A stretch of DNA of 64,000 nucleotides from Lacinutrix sp. Hel_I_90 (GCF_000934685.1 NZ_JYNQ01000001.1:3026501-3090500); one strand, 5' to 3'; shown: positions 26,020-36,542, numbered from the stretch's first letter. The notes: generated from the letters alone by a model not told the origin. Numbers and translations are program-made.

Positions 26020-28800
26020 ATGCGCCAATTATTATTTTTCGTTACGCTTTTATGTATTTCCTTATCCTTTTCTCAAGTTAAAGAATTCAAAGTAACTGGT
26101 AAATTAATAGATGAGGTGGATAAGGTGCCACTTGAAGCAGCAACGGTTTATGTACAGCGCGTAAAAGATAGTTCATTAGTGACTTACACAATTTCTGATA
26201 GAACGGGCGTATTTTCTTTAGCAGGTGAAACAGGAGATGAATACTTAAATCTATTTGTTTCGTATGTTGGTTATAAAACCTATTTCAAAAAATTAAAAAT
26301 AGATGAGACTGAAATTAATCTCGAGACTCTTCCATTAGAAATAAATTCAAATGTGTTGGGTGAAGTTATATTGCAATCTACAGCGCCAGTAACGATTAAG
26401 AAAGATACTTTAGAATTTAATGTAAGTTCCTTTAAAACCCGTAAAGATGCGAACGTTGAAGATTTGTTAAAAGAATTACCCGGTGTTGAAATAAATGCAG
26501 AAGGCAAGATTACAATAAATGGTAAAGAGGTGAATAAAATTTTGGTAAATGGAAAGCCATTTTTCGGAAATGATCCTACTATTACAACAAAGAATCTAAC
26601 CAAAGACATTATTGAAAAAGTTCAAATTGTTGATACTAAAACAAAATCTGAAGCTTTTACAGGTGAAGTTGGAGATAAAGAAAATAAGACCATTAATTTA
26701 ACGATTAAAGAAGAAAACAATAAAGGTGTTTTTGGGCGGGTCTCTGCAGGAGCAGGAACCAACGAACGCTATGAGTTTGCTGGCATGTTAAACGTGTTTG
26801 ATAATGACCAACGTGTAAGTCTTCTGGCTGGAGGTAATAATACAAATTCCCCTGGATTTAGTTTTGGAGAAATTTCTGAAATGTTTGGAAGAGGCGGCGG
26901 AATGAATTTTAATAGTAATGGGTCTTTTTCAATTGGAGGACGTTCGTTTGGTGCCGGGCAGGGGATTACAACTTCTGAAAATGCAGGTGTTAATTATGCC
27001 GATAAAATAGGTGAAGTTACAGACGTTTCAGGCGACTACTTCTATGCGTCAAGTAATTCAGAAAACGAAGCGTCTTCTCAACGGGAAACCATATTATCAG
27101 ATGCTCGTTTTTTTACCAATTCCAAATCGCAGTCAACTAATGATACCGAGAGCCATCAAGCCAATGTAGAGTTTCAGATAGAGATTGATTCCACATTGCA
27201 AATAAATATAGAGCCGTCATTTAGCTATTCAAAATCAAACACCATTTTTAATAATAATATTGAAACTTTAGACGAAGCACGTATGTTAACAAATCAATCG
27301 TCTGTGGGGTCTAATGTTGAGAGTTTTGCTAAAGAATTCACGAACGAAATAAACTTAACCAAACGTTTTGGGAGTAAAGGTTCTTTTTTACGTTTAGAAT
27401 TAAAAAACAACACGAGTCATGATGAAAAGGAAGATTTTTTAAATTCTGTTACCGAAATCTTTGGTACATCTCCTGAAACCATAAATAGAGATCAACTCAC
27501 CATTGGTGATAATGCAAGAAACGGATTAAACTCTGAAATAACCTACCGTTTACCTATAGTTGCAAATAAATTATTCCTTAATTTTGAGTATGAATATGCC
27601 TTAAATGAAAATGAAAATAGACAAAGTACATTCGATTTTAATACTACAGAACAAACATTTACAGACTTCAATACCGAGTTAAGCACAGATTTTGAGTATA
27701 CAGATTCGCAGGTTACCCCAGGAATAGGTTTGACTTACAGAGGTGAAAAATGGTCTACTCGTTTTAACCTTAGTTATAATTTTAGAACACTAAAAAACGA
27801 AGATTTATTAAGACCTCAATTTAATGTAGAACGTGATTTTAAAAATATTCAAATGCGTTACAACCTGAACTACATGTTTAGTCCAAAATCTTCAATATAC
27901 ATGGGCTATAGGTTGAGTAATGACACGCCGCCCTTAAGGCAGTTACAGGCTTTTGCAGATGTTTCTAATCCTTTAAATACGGTTACTGGAAACTCTGATT
28001 TAGTCCCATCGAACAGGCATTTGTTGTATGCTGGCTATAATGGTTTCGATTGGCAAAAACGAACAGGCGTTTATGTAAATATCAATGCAAATGTTACTAA
28101 CAATCAAATAGTATCAAAATCTATTGTTGATCCTGAAACCTTAAAACGAACAACCACTTATGTTAATGTTAATGGTAATTATAACTATAGTGTTTCTGGG
28201 AATTATACCAAAAATTTTAAAATAGATTCACTTAGAAATATTAAGGTGAATGTAGGCGGATCATCTAGTTTTGCTAAAACCATCAACTTTAATAATGATG
28301 TAAAATACGCTAGTAATGTTAGCTCATTAACACCAAACGTTGGGGTCGATTTTATATGGGATAAGGTCTTTGAATTTAAGCCCTATTATAGAGTGACTTT
28401 TACCAATAACGCCTATGACATTAATGCGTTTGAAGACAGAAAATTTACAAGGCATGCAGCTGGTGTAAGAACGGCTACTTTTATGCCTAAAAATCTAGAA
28501 TGGCGTAACGATATTAGTTTTAATTATAACCCCGATGTTGCAGAGGGTTTTCAAAATAGTGCATGGTTTTGGAATGCTACACTGGCGTATTCTGTGTTAA
28601 AAGATCAAGGTGCAATAACTTTAAAAGTATATGATTTGTTAAATCAAAATACGAATGCAGTTCGTAATGCTACACAAGATTATATTGAAGATTCTCAAAG
28701 TACTGTTTTAAGGCAATACTTCATGTTAAGCCTGAGCTGGAAGTTTAATAGTCTAGGCTCTAAAGGTGAAAGTAATGGCGGCAGTATGCGATTCCATTAA
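26020..28800 (+). CDS. Outer-membrane beta-barrel receptor with carboxypeptidase-like N-domain
   Basis: A 926-residue outer-membrane protein: signal peptide (LLFFVTLLCISLSFSQ), a carboxypeptidase-regulatory-like beta-sandwich (about 23-110, KVTGKLIDEVDKVPLEAATV-type), a plug-like region (about 120-230, KDANVEDLLKELPGVEINAE), then a long Asn/Thr/aromatic-rich barrel of the OMP_b-brl_3 type ending YFMLSLSWKFN. These TonB-dependent-receptor relatives transport or bind large ligands; there is no SusD partner or obvious substrate gene beside it. The last four bases overlap the stop of the convergent TPM gene. Function cannot be named more closely. Confidence 0.85.
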   Translation: MRQLLFFVTLLCISLSFSQVKEFKVTGKLIDEVDKVPLEAATVYVQRVKDSSLVTYTISDRTGVFSLAGETGDEYLNLFVSYVGYKTYFKKLKIDETEINLETLPLEINSNVLGEVILQSTAPVTIKKDTLEFNVSSFKTRKDANVEDLLKELPGVEINAEGKITINGKEVNKILVNGKPFFGNDPTITTKNLTKDIIEKVQIVDTKTKSEAFTGEVGDKENKTINLTIKEENNKGVFGRVSAGAGTNERYEFAGMLNVFDNDQRVSLLAGGNNTNSPGFSFGEISEMFGRGGGMNFNSNGSFSIGGRSFGAGQGITTSENAGVNYADKIGEVTDVSGDYFYASSNSENEASSQRETILSDARFFTNSKSQSTNDTESHQANVEFQIEIDSTLQINIEPSFSYSKSNTIFNNNIETLDEARMLTNQSSVGSNVESFAKEFTNEINLTKRFGSKGSFLRLELKNNTSHDEKEDFLNSVTEIFGTSPETINRDQLTIGDNARNGLNSEITYRLPIVANKLFLNFEYEYALNENENRQSTFDFNTTEQTFTDFNTELSTDFEYTDSQVTPGIGLTYRGEKWSTRFNLSYNFRTLKNEDLLRPQFNVERDFKNIQMRYNLNYMFSPKSSIYMGYRLSNDTPPLRQLQAFADVSNPLNTVTGNSDLVPSNRHLLYAGYNGFDWQKRTGVYVNINANVTNNQIVSKSIVDPETLKRTTTYVNVNGNYNYSVSGNYTKNFKIDSLRNIKVNVGGSSSFAKTINFNNDVKYASNVSSLTPNVGVDFIWDKVFEFKPYYRVTFTNNAYDINAFEDRKFTRHAAGVRTATFMPKNLEWRNDISFNYNPDVAEGFQNSAWFWNATLAYSVLKDQGAITLKVYDLLNQNTNAVRNATQDYIEDSQSTVLRQYFMLSLSWKFNSLGSKGESNGGSMRFH

Positions 28801-29270
28801 TTCCACTTCACAAAAAGAGAATCTAATGCATTATCAATTCCCTCAAAATAAAGCGCGTTTTTAAACTTAGGAATTAGTGTAGTACTTATAATAGCTTGAG
28901 CAATAGAATCAGTAATTATTTTTTCTGTGCCGTAACCAGTGGCGATAGCAATTCTTCTATCGTAATTAGAAATGAGTATTAATAGACCATTGGATTTATC
29001 TTCAGTTCCAACTCCAAGTGTATTAGCTATTGTTGTTGCCTTATCTAACATATTTTCATTGTTAGGAAGCGAATCTATAGTATAAATACAAATTTGATTG
29101 CTTGTTTTTTGTTCGTAAGCAATTATTTTTTCTGTAAGCTTTTCTATTGCTATTTCATCAAATAAATTGCTGTAGTCTTGAACAACTGCTTGAGAAAGGG
29201 CCATTTTTGAATTCTCGTTTTTACAAGCAAAACAAAGAAAAACGACAAGTAAGATTAAAAGGTTTTTCAT
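28797..29270 (-). CDS. TPM-domain lipoprotein
   Basis: A 157-residue protein with a lipobox (LCFACK, Cys about residue 16) and one TPM (YgcG/TLP18.3/Psb32-MOLO) domain: DYSNLFDEIAIEKLTEKI at the start, SNGLLILISNYDRRIAIATG in the core, and GIDNALDSLF at the end. TPM domains in plants act in photosystem II repair and in bacteria are often membrane-anchored with unknown function. No second membrane helix, in contrast to its longer neighbour. It is the last of three TPM genes downstream of lemA, separated by 78 bases. Confidence 0.85.
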   Translation of the reverse strand: MKNLLILLVVFLCFACKNENSKMALSQAVVQDYSNLFDEIAIEKLTEKIIAYEQKTSNQICIYTIDSLPNNENMLDKATTIANTLGVGTEDKSNGLLILISNYDRRIAIATGYGTEKIITDSIAQAIISTTLIPKFKNALYFEGIDNALDSLFVKWN

Positions 29271-29348
29271 TTTAAACTAAAAGAATAAAACGGTTTGTGT
29301 GATTTATTTTGCTAGAGTAAGCACTAAGAAATGTGATTTAAAACCGTA

Positions 29349-30215
29349 TCACCAACTGCCTGAGGCACCACCGCCGCCAAAACCGCCTCCGCCAAAACCA
29401 CCACCAAATCCGCCGCCACTAGAACCGCCTCCAAAACTTCCAGAACCACTGCTATAGCTACCGCGTCCTATACTACTCAAAATAATTGCTTGTAAAATGC
29501 TTTCAGCAGTAGAATTCTGTCTAAAACCACGACCATTATTACCGCCGCCACCTCTCTTTTTCGAAATAGAAATAAGAATAATAATAAAAACAATAAATAG
29601 GAAAAAGAGGAATCCAAATGGAAAGGTATTTCCGCTATTAGATGGCTTACTGCCTTTGTATTCGCCTTGCATGACTTCAAAAACGGCATCTGCACCGCGA
29701 TTGAGTCCTCCATAATAATCATTTTGCTTGAAGTAGGGGATGATATCACGCTCAATAATGCGACGAGACATAGCATCAGTCATTAAGTGTTCTGTACCAT
29801 AACCTGTACTGATATTTATTTTTCTATCGTCTTTGGCGAGAAGAATAAAGATGCCATTGTCTTTATCTTTATCTCCAATTCCCCATTTATCGGCCCATTG
29901 GGTCCCTAAATAGTTGATGTATTCGCCATTGGTAGAATTAATAATGGCGACTACAATTTGTGTTGAGGTTGTGTCAGAGTATTTAATAAGTTTATTCTCA
30001 AGGGTCTGCTTTTGTGTTTTAGAAAGCAGATTAATATAATCATAAACACTGGTTTGCCCTCCAGCTGCTTTTGAAGGTTTCTCTGGAATGTTATACTGTG
30101 CAAAAGAAAAATGACCAATTAAAAAGAAACCACCAAATAATAAAATGAGTGCCGTTTTTTTTAGTCCAAGTAAACATTGAAAAGGACGACTACGACTGAA
30201 GACCCTTGTTTTCAT
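29349..30215 (-). CDS. TPM-domain membrane protein with Gly-rich tail (YgcG type)
   Basis: A 288-residue protein: signal/anchor (LILLFGGFFLIGHFSFAQ), TPM domain (about 55-185; VYDYINLLSKTQKQTLENKL and NGIFILLAKDDRKINISTGY), a membrane helix (FGFLFFLFIVFIIILISI, about 198-216) and a C-terminal Gly/Ser-rich tail of FGGG repeats ending ASGSW. This is the classic YgcG organisation. Genes of this type accompany lemA in many bacteria. Start overlaps the stop of the upstream TPM gene by four bases, so the two are coupled. Confidence 0.88.
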   Translation of the reverse strand: MKTRVFSRSRPFQCLLGLKKTALILLFGGFFLIGHFSFAQYNIPEKPSKAAGGQTSVYDYINLLSKTQKQTLENKLIKYSDTTSTQIVVAIINSTNGEYINYLGTQWADKWGIGDKDKDNGIFILLAKDDRKINISTGYGTEHLMTDAMSRRIIERDIIPYFKQNDYYGGLNRGADAVFEVMQGEYKGSKPSNSGNTFPFGFLFFLFIVFIIILISISKKRGGGGNNGRGFRQNSTAESILQAIILSSIGRGSYSSGSGSFGGGSSGGGFGGGFGGGGFGGGGASGSW

Positions 30216-30655
30216 CCTTTTGATATGGTGTTAGGTAATTCGTCTGTATCTGTGGCTTTGTATGGAAAATAAGTTTTCAATTGTTGTCCAGCTGATAAAA
30301 TACCATCAACCAAACCTTGTTTAAAATGCCCTTGTTTAAAATGTGCTTGGATGGTGTTTTTCGTTTCATCCCAAAAAGTGTCAGAAACTACAGCATTAAT
30401 ACCTTTGTCTCCATATATAGCAAAAGTTTTATCTTGAATAGCAACGTAAATTAAAACGGCATTATGCAATTCGGTATTATGCATTTTTAAAATAGAAAAA
30501 ACGTCTAATACACGGGTATCAATTGGTGTATTAGAAGTATTCTCAATATGTACCCTAATTTCACCAGAGGTATGGCTTTCTGCTTTACGTATGGCAGTTA
30601 AAACCGCTTGTTCTTCAGTAGGCGTTAAAAATGTTTCAACAGGATTCTGTGTCAT
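30212..30655 (-). CDS. Cytosolic TPM-domain protein
   Basis: A 147-residue TPM domain with no signal or membrane helix: AESHTSGEIRVHIENTSNTP is the first strand of the fold, AVLIYVAIQDKTFAIYGDKG the core. ATG 30655 follows the lemA stop by one base; a TTG start further upstream would overlap lemA by about 80 bases and is rejected. It contains the direct repeat HFKQGHFKQG made by a 15-base tandem duplication. Second gene of the lemA-TPM-TPM-TPM unit; function unknown, probably works with LemA at the inner membrane. Confidence 0.85.
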   Translation of the reverse strand: MTQNPVETFLTPTEEQAVLTAIRKAESHTSGEIRVHIENTSNTPIDTRVLDVFSILKMHNTELHNAVLIYVAIQDKTFAIYGDKGINAVVSDTFWDETKNTIQAHFKQGHFKQGLVDGILSAGQQLKTYFPYKATDTDELPNTISKG

Positions 30656-30656
30656 T

Positions 30657-31244
30657 TTATTGGAAATCAAACTCAACGTCAGGTGCTTTCTCACTACCTT
30701 CATCAGATTCAAAATAGACTCTTTTATCAAAGCCAAATAGACCAGCTAATAAATTATTTGGAAATTTCCGAATGTGTTCGTTATAAGGCTTTACTGCCAT
30801 GTTAAAACGATTTCTGGCAACCATAATTCGGTTTTCAGTACCTTCTAATTGCGACTGTAATTCTAAGAAATTCTGGTTTGCTTTTAATTCAGGATAACGT
30901 TCAACGGTAACCAAAAGTCTTGATAGCGCGCTCGATACATTACCTTGTGCTTTGTTAAACTCTTGTAATTGCTCTGGAGTGATATTCGAGGGGTCTATAG
31001 TTACAGCTGTGGCTTGTGCTCTTGCTTTAATAACAGATTCTAAGGTCCCTTTTTCAAAATCTGCTGCACCTTGAACGGTCTTTACTAAGTTACCAATAAG
31101 ATCATTTCTTCTCTGATATGAGCTCTCTACTTGTCCCCAGGCTTCATTTACAGCTTCATCTAGCCTAATCGTTGAGTTGTATACTTTCATTCCAAACAAC
31201 GCAAAAAGAAATACTAATAATATAGGTACAATCCATTTTTTCAT
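30657..31244 (-). CDS. lemA: LemA family protein
   Basis: A 195-residue protein with one N-terminal helix ([20 protein letters not shown]) and the coiled, LemA-specific text VNEAWGQVESSYQRRNDLIG and LVTVERYPELKANQNF. LemA proteins are anchored helical bundles of unknown biochemical role that repeatedly occur with TPM/YgcG genes. It lies 12 bases after the MerR gene and one base before the cytosolic TPM gene, on the same strand, so the group is probably an operon. Confidence 0.93.
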   Translation of the reverse strand: MKKWIVPILLVFLFALFGMKVYNSTIRLDEAVNEAWGQVESSYQRRNDLIGNLVKTVQGAADFEKGTLESVIKARAQATAVTIDPSNITPEQLQEFNKAQGNVSSALSRLLVTVERYPELKANQNFLELQSQLEGTENRIMVARNRFNMAVKPYNEHIRKFPNNLLAGLFGFDKRVYFESDEGSEKAPDVEFDFQ

Positions 31245-31256
31245 AATAGGTAATTT

Positions 31257-31586
31257 TTATAGTTGATCTTTTAATTTTATAAGTTCTGCTTTCACACCTT
31301 CTAATTTACTAATAATTTCAAAATTAGTAAGGCTTTTCTTTTTTTCTTCTTTTAAATGTGTTTTTGCACCTTCTAAAGTAAAGCCACGTTCTTTGACTAA
31401 ATGGTAGATAAACTTGAGATTATTTATATCTTCGGGTGTGAACTTGCGGTTGCCTTTGGCATTTTTTTTAGGCTTTAAAACATCAAATTCTTTTTCCCAA
31501 AAACGTATTAATGACGTATTAACATCGAAAGCTTTAGCAACTTCACCAATGGCATAATACCGTTTTTCTGGAAGTTCGATTTGCAT
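31257..31586 (-). CDS. MerR family regulator
   Basis: A 109-residue DNA-binding protein with an N-terminal MerR winged helix (YYAIGEVAKAFDVNTSLIRF, then EKEFDVLKPKKNAKGNRKFT) and a C-terminal coiled coil. It lacks a ligand-binding domain and the metal Cys set, as usual for the small flavobacterial MerR relatives. Start codon overlaps the stop of the peptidase gene by one base (TAATG), so it is coupled to the M23 gene. Target promoters unknown. Confidence 0.88.
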   Translation of the reverse strand: MQIELPEKRYYAIGEVAKAFDVNTSLIRFWEKEFDVLKPKKNAKGNRKFTPEDINNLKFIYHLVKERGFTLEGAKTHLKEEKKKSLTNFEIISKLEGVKAELIKLKDQL

Positions 31587-32557
31587 TAATCTAAAGATTG
31601 ATTTTCTATAGATGAACGGTCCAATAACTTACTAAACTCTTCAGCGGTTAAACTGCCGTAATAGAAGTTTATAGGATTTATGCGATCACCATCTTTAAAA
31701 ATTTCGTAATGCAAATGTGGTGCTTCAGAGCGCCCTGTGCTACCAACAAACCCAATGAGATCACCACGTTTTACTTTTTGGTTTTTACCTACATTGTATT
31801 TGTAAAGGTGGGCATACAAGGATATGTAACCATAGCCATGATCAATACGTATGTGGTTTCCATAGCCAGTTGAGTTACTATCTGCACGTAAAACAACGCC
31901 ATCACCTGCTGCATAAATTGGGGTTCCACGAGGAGCGGTAAAGTCCATGCCCCAATGCATTTTTCTAGTCTTATTAAAGGGGTCTGTTCGCATGCCGTAA
32001 CCTGAGGCCATTCGTGTTAAATCCTCATTAGTAACGGGTTGTATGGCAGGAATAGAGGCCAGTAATTTCTCTTTTTCTTTAGCTAAAATGGCGATTTCAT
32101 CCAAAGATTTAGATTGTACTACGATACGTTTTTGTAGTATATCAATACGTTTATTACTCTCAATTATGAGTTTTGAATTATCAAAACCTTCAAAGGTTCT
32201 GTATCTGTTTATTCCGCCAAATCCAGCTTTACGCTGTTCTTCAGGAATAGGGTTTGACTCAAAATACAAACGATAAATATTGTTATCACGATCTTCTACA
32301 TTGGTCAACACAGCTTCAGCTTCCTCCATTTTTTTATTAAGCAGCTCAAACTGTAACTCCATATTACTTAACTCCCGCTTCAAGGCTTTTTCTTTAGGTG
32401 ATTCTAAAAACTGACTGGCTATAAAAACGGCAAGCATCGCAAACAGAGCTGTGGAGAATAAGAACGCAATTAGGTATTTAAACGTACGGCGTTTTTTTCG
32501 TGTTATCTTTCGATACGACAACGTATCTGAATCATAATAATATTTTACCTTACTCAT
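31586..32557 (-). CDS. M23 family metallopeptidase (membrane-anchored)
   Basis: A 323-residue inner-membrane protein: N-terminal cytoplasmic basic stretch, one helix (FKYLIAFLFSTALFAMLAVF, about 26-45), a coiled coil (60-95), and a LytM/M23 domain with zinc-binding pattern HWGMDF (His and Asp) and HLHYEIF (His-x-His), plus GYGMRTDPF. M23 enzymes cut peptidoglycan cross-links; the intact metal residues suggest it is active. Divergent from alaS, as is common in Flavobacteriaceae. First gene of the M23-MerR-LemA-TPM group. Confidence 0.9.
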   Translation of the reverse strand: MSKVKYYYDSDTLSYRKITRKKRRTFKYLIAFLFSTALFAMLAVFIASQFLESPKEKALKRELSNMELQFELLNKKMEEAEAVLTNVEDRDNNIYRLYFESNPIPEEQRKAGFGGINRYRTFEGFDNSKLIIESNKRIDILQKRIVVQSKSLDEIAILAKEKEKLLASIPAIQPVTNEDLTRMASGYGMRTDPFNKTRKMHWGMDFTAPRGTPIYAAGDGVVLRADSNSTGYGNHIRIDHGYGYISLYAHLYKYNVGKNQKVKRGDLIGFVGSTGRSEAPHLHYEIFKDGDRINPINFYYGSLTAEEFSKLLDRSSIENQSLD

Positions 32558-32572
32558 TATCTAATTTATACT

Positions 32573-32580
32573 ATTTTTGC
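32573..32580 (+). promoter_or_regulatory. Possible -7 box TATTTTTG for alaS
   Basis: TATTTTTG fits TAnnTTTG on the plus strand and would give alaS an untranslated leader of about 190 bases. No T-box or other riboswitch structure was recognised in that leader. Confidence 0.35.
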
Positions 32581-32778
32581 AGTTAAATGTAGCTTAAAAA
32601 AGTAGCGACATGAACAAAAAACGTAAAACAAATATATAAATTGTTTTTTAACGCTCAATATTAGCTGAAACAAGATTATAAACAATACGCTATCAAATGC
32701 ACCAGAACAATGACGTTAATCTTAACTAAAATGTTCACAGGTGAATGTCATCTGATACTAAAAATAAAAAAATAATAA

Positions 32779-35406
32779 ATGAAATCTCAAGATATTCGCT
32801 CAACATTTTTAAGTTTTTTTGAAAATAAGCAACACAGCATCGTTCCTTCTGCGCCAATGGTACTAAAGGATGACCCTACTTTAATGTTTGTAAATTCAGG
32901 AATGGCACCATTTAAGGAATTCTTTTTGGGTAATGCCGAACCAAAAAATAATCGCTTAACAGACTCTCAAAAATGCTTAAGAGTTTCAGGGAAACATAAC
33001 GATTTAGAGGAGGTTGGTTATGATACCTACCACCATACATTATTCGAAATGTTAGGAAATTGGTCTTTTGGTGATTATTTTAAAACCGAAGCAATCGCTT
33101 GGGCCTGGGAATTACTAACGGAGGTCTATAAAATTGACAAAGATATTCTTTATGTTAGTGTTTTTGAGGGGAGTGATGATGCCGATAAGCTTGAAATGGA
33201 TGATGAAGCTTATAATATATGGAAACAGTACATCAGTGAAGATCGCATTTTAAAAGGAAATAAAAAAGATAATTTCTGGGAAATGGGAGAGCAGGGCCCT
33301 TGCGGACCTTGTAGTGAAATTCACGTCGATATTCGTACTCCAGAAGAAAAAGCTAAGGTTCCTGGAAAGGATTTGGTGAATATGGATCATCCACAAGTGG
33401 TGGAAGTTTGGAATTTAGTATTCATGCAATACAATCGAAAAGCAGATGGTTCTCTTGAAAACCTACCCAATAAACACATCGATACTGGAATGGGCTTTGA
33501 ACGCTTGTGTATGGTCTTACAGGATGTGAAATCTAACTATGACACCGATGTTTTCACCCCTATTATTCGTGAGGTTGAAACCATTACAGATAAACAGTAC
33601 GGCGCTTCTGGGGCTTCGGGAGAGAAAATAGATATCGCCATTCGTGTGATTTGTGATCATGTGCGTGCAGTAGCATTTTCTATTGCCGATGGACAATTGC
33701 CAAGTAATACAGGGGCAGGTTATGTGATTAGAAGAATTTTACGTCGGGCAGTACGTTATGGTTTTACCTTTTTAGATAAAAAAGAACCCTTTATTTACAG
33801 ATTAGTTGATGTTTTGGCTAAGAAGATGGGAACGGCATTTCCAGAATTAAAGACACAAAAGCAATTGATTGAAAATGTAATTAAAGAAGAGGAAGCGTCT
33901 TTTTTAAGAACTTTAGATCAAGGGTTGTTGTTATTGGACCGCATTGTAGAAACAACAAAAGGGAAAGAAGTTTTAGGTGCTAAGGTTTTTGAATTAAAAG
34001 ATACCTACGGTTTCCCTGAAGATTTAACAGATCTTATTCTTCGTGAAAAAGGATATACTTATAATGTAGAAGCATTTAATGCTGAGCTTGAAAAACAAAA
34101 AAGTCGTGGTAGAGAATCTTCTGCCTTAAAATCTGATGATTGGACTGTTTTAATTGAAGATGCCGAACAAGAATTTGTAGGCTATGATACATTAGAATCT
34201 AATGTAAAAATTACCAGGTATAGAAAAGTAACCTCTAAAAAGGACGGTGAAATGTATCAATTGGTTTTTAATTTAACACCTTTTTATGCAGAAGGTGGCG
34301 GACAGGTAGGCGATAAAGGTTATTTGGAAGATGTGCGTGGTGATGTGGTATATATTTTGGATACTAAGAAAGAAAATAATGTGGTCATCCATTTTACTAA
34401 AAATTTACCAAAACATTTAAATGAAACTTTAAAAGCCGTTGTAGATTCTAAACAACGTCATAGAACAGAATGTAATCACACAGCAACACACTTATTGCAT
34501 CAAGGATTGCGTGAGGTTTTAGGAGCGCATGTTGAGCAAAAGGGGAGTGCTGTGCATTCAAAATATTTGCGTTTTGATTTTTCTCATTTTTCGAGAGTGA
34601 CTGCTGAACAGTTGCAGGAAGTAGAAGATTTTGTCAATGCAAGAATTGAAGGCAAATTACCTTTAGAAGAACACAGAAGTGTACCTGTGGAGCAAGCACT
34701 TGCAGATGGGGCTATGGCTTTATTTGGTGAAAAGTACGGAGATGCTGTGCGTACCGTTCGTTTTGGCCAATCTATGGAGTTGTGTGGAGGTACCCATGTT
34801 AATAATACGGGTGATATTTGGCATTTTAAGATCGTGTCTGAAGGTGCAGTAGCAGCTGGAATTAGACGTATTGAAGCCATAACTAATGATGCCGTAAAAG
34901 ACTTTTATTCTGAAACCAGTACGGCCTTTTCTGAAATAAAAGCCTTACTTAATAATGCTCAAAACCCAAAAGAAGCGGTACTAAAGCTTCAAAATGAGAA
35001 TAGCGATTTAAAAAAACATATCGAAGATTTACTTAAAGACAAAGCTAAAAATATGACAGGTGAATTGGCTAACAATTTAACCGAAATTAATGGGGTTCAG
35101 TTTTTAGCGCAAAAAGTTGATTTAGATGCTGGAGGTATAAAAGATGTGGCTTTCGATTTGGGAAGTAAGCATAAGAATTTATTTCTATTATTTGGTTCTG
35201 CGGTAGGAGATAAAGCCATGCTTACGTGTTATATTTCTAAAGAATTAGTAGCAGAACGCGATTTAAATGCAGGAACTGTTGTTAGAGAATTGGGGAAATT
35301 AATTCACGGCGGCGGCGGCGGACAACCATTTTACGCAACAGCAGGCGGAAAACATCCGGCAGGAATTGAGCAAGCTTTAAATCAGGCAAAACAATATGTT
35401 GAATAA
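32779..35406 (+). CDS. alaS: Alanine-tRNA ligase
   Basis: An 875-residue class II aminoacyl-tRNA synthetase that charges tRNA-Ala. Visible: class II motif 1 and 2 region ([37 protein letters not shown]), motif 3 ([20 protein letters not shown]), editing domain with [16 protein letters not shown] (about 570-590) and the CGGTHV zinc/edit site (about 670), and the C-Ala domain with a Gly-rich GGGGGQP loop at the end. Full length. Followed by the GSCFA gene 37 bases later. Confidence 0.97.
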   Translation: MKSQDIRSTFLSFFENKQHSIVPSAPMVLKDDPTLMFVNSGMAPFKEFFLGNAEPKNNRLTDSQKCLRVSGKHNDLEEVGYDTYHHTLFEMLGNWSFGDYFKTEAIAWAWELLTEVYKIDKDILYVSVFEGSDDADKLEMDDEAYNIWKQYISEDRILKGNKKDNFWEMGEQGPCGPCSEIHVDIRTPEEKAKVPGKDLVNMDHPQVVEVWNLVFMQYNRKADGSLENLPNKHIDTGMGFERLCMVLQDVKSNYDTDVFTPIIREVETITDKQYGASGASGEKIDIAIRVICDHVRAVAFSIADGQLPSNTGAGYVIRRILRRAVRYGFTFLDKKEPFIYRLVDVLAKKMGTAFPELKTQKQLIENVIKEEEASFLRTLDQGLLLLDRIVETTKGKEVLGAKVFELKDTYGFPEDLTDLILREKGYTYNVEAFNAELEKQKSRGRESSALKSDDWTVLIEDAEQEFVGYDTLESNVKITRYRKVTSKKDGEMYQLVFNLTPFYAEGGGQVGDKGYLEDVRGDVVYILDTKKENNVVIHFTKNLPKHLNETLKAVVDSKQRHRTECNHTATHLLHQGLREVLGAHVEQKGSAVHSKYLRFDFSHFSRVTAEQLQEVEDFVNARIEGKLPLEEHRSVPVEQALADGAMALFGEKYGDAVRTVRFGQSMELCGGTHVNNTGDIWHFKIVSEGAVAAGIRRIEAITNDAVKDFYSETSTAFSEIKALLNNAQNPKEAVLKLQNENSDLKKHIEDLLKDKAKNMTGELANNLTEINGVQFLAQKVDLDAGGIKDVAFDLGSKHKNLFLLFGSAVGDKAMLTCYISKELVAERDLNAGTVVRELGKLIHGGGGGQPFYATAGGKHPAGIEQALNQAKQYVE

Positions 35407-35443
35407 ACGGTAATGCCAATTCTGTGAAAGCAGGAGTTTAGTT

Positions 35444-36409
35444 ATGAAACTACAAACCGAAATACCGCTAAAGACGCAAGTGCATAATCAAATGGATTAT
35501 AACGCTAAGCTCTTGTTATTGGGCTCGTGTTTTTCGGAGAATATTGGTGAGAAGTTTAACTATTTTAAATTTCAAAGTGTTTCCAATCCATTCGGTATTT
35601 TATTTCATCCGAAAGCGATTGAAACACTAATGCTTAAAGCAAGGAACCAAATAGAGTACACTGAGAATGATGTTTTTTTTCATAACGAACGCTGGCATTG
35701 CTACGATGCGCATTCAAAATTAAGTGCTGTTTCAAAAGAGGTCTTATTGATAGATTTGAATTCAAATCTACAGTTGATAAATCAGCAAATTGCGGAAGCA
35801 ACACATGTTATTATTACGCTTGGTACAGCTTGGGTTTACGATTTAGTTGAAAATAATCAAACGGTCGCTAATTGCCATAAAATGCCTCAAAAGCAATTCA
35901 ATAAAAAATTACTCTCTGTTACAGAAATCGTAAGTAGTTTAAAAACAATAGCAGCAGTCATTAAAGCTGTAAATAAGAAAGTAACACTCATTTTAACCGT
36001 CTCGCCAGTACGGCATATTAAAGATGGCTTTGTAGAGAATACGCTAAGTAAAGCACATTTAATAAGTGCCATTCACCAATTCGTCAATCAAAATCCTACA
36101 AGCGATACGCTTCAATTGGCTTATTTTCCATCTTATGAAATCATGTTTGACGAACTGCGTGAGTATCGTTTTTATAAAGCAGATATGTTACATCCTAACG
36201 CAACGGCTATAGAATATATCTGGCAAAAGTTTCAGAAGGTATGGATGGATTCAAAAACGGTTTCGGTAATGAAAGAGGTAGAAGATATTCAAAGAGGATT
36301 GGCCCATAAACCATTTAATAAAGCGTCTCATGCACATCAGTTATTTCTAAAAAACATAAATAAGAAGCAAAAAGAATTACAGTTGCGATTCCCAGATATT
36401 AATTTTTAA
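35444..36409 (+). CDS. GSCFA domain protein
   Basis: A 321-residue protein of the GSCFA family (DUF/PF08885): the naming motif appears as LLLGSCFSENIGEKF (about residues 28-42), followed by SNPFGILFHP. The fold is SGNH-hydrolase-like: Gly-Ser-Cys-Phe start, LILTVSPVRHIKDGF as block III, and ADMLHPNATAIEYIW as block V with the Asp/His pair. Substrate unknown, possibly an acetyl or other ester. Typical neighbour of alaS in Bacteroidota. Confidence 0.9.
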   Translation: MKLQTEIPLKTQVHNQMDYNAKLLLLGSCFSENIGEKFNYFKFQSVSNPFGILFHPKAIETLMLKARNQIEYTENDVFFHNERWHCYDAHSKLSAVSKEVLLIDLNSNLQLINQQIAEATHVIITLGTAWVYDLVENNQTVANCHKMPQKQFNKKLLSVTEIVSSLKTIAAVIKAVNKKVTLILTVSPVRHIKDGFVENTLSKAHLISAIHQFVNQNPTSDTLQLAYFPSYEIMFDELREYRFYKADMLHPNATAIEYIWQKFQKVWMDSKTVSVMKEVEDIQRGLAHKPFNKASHAHQLFLKNINKKQKELQLRFPDINF

Positions 36410-36542
36410 ATAATATTGTAAGATATCACTTATAAAAAACAACGTTTAACTAACTTAATGTTATTTGGTCGATAATTAGTAAGGTATGTTAATTTATAGT
36501 TTATCTTTATAGTGCTATTAATCATTTCTATATTTAAAACAA

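Noticed and set aside
32581-32778. T-box or other riboswitch in the alaS leader
   Set aside because: T-boxes are not typical in Bacteroidota, and no specifier loop or anti-terminator pattern could be seen.
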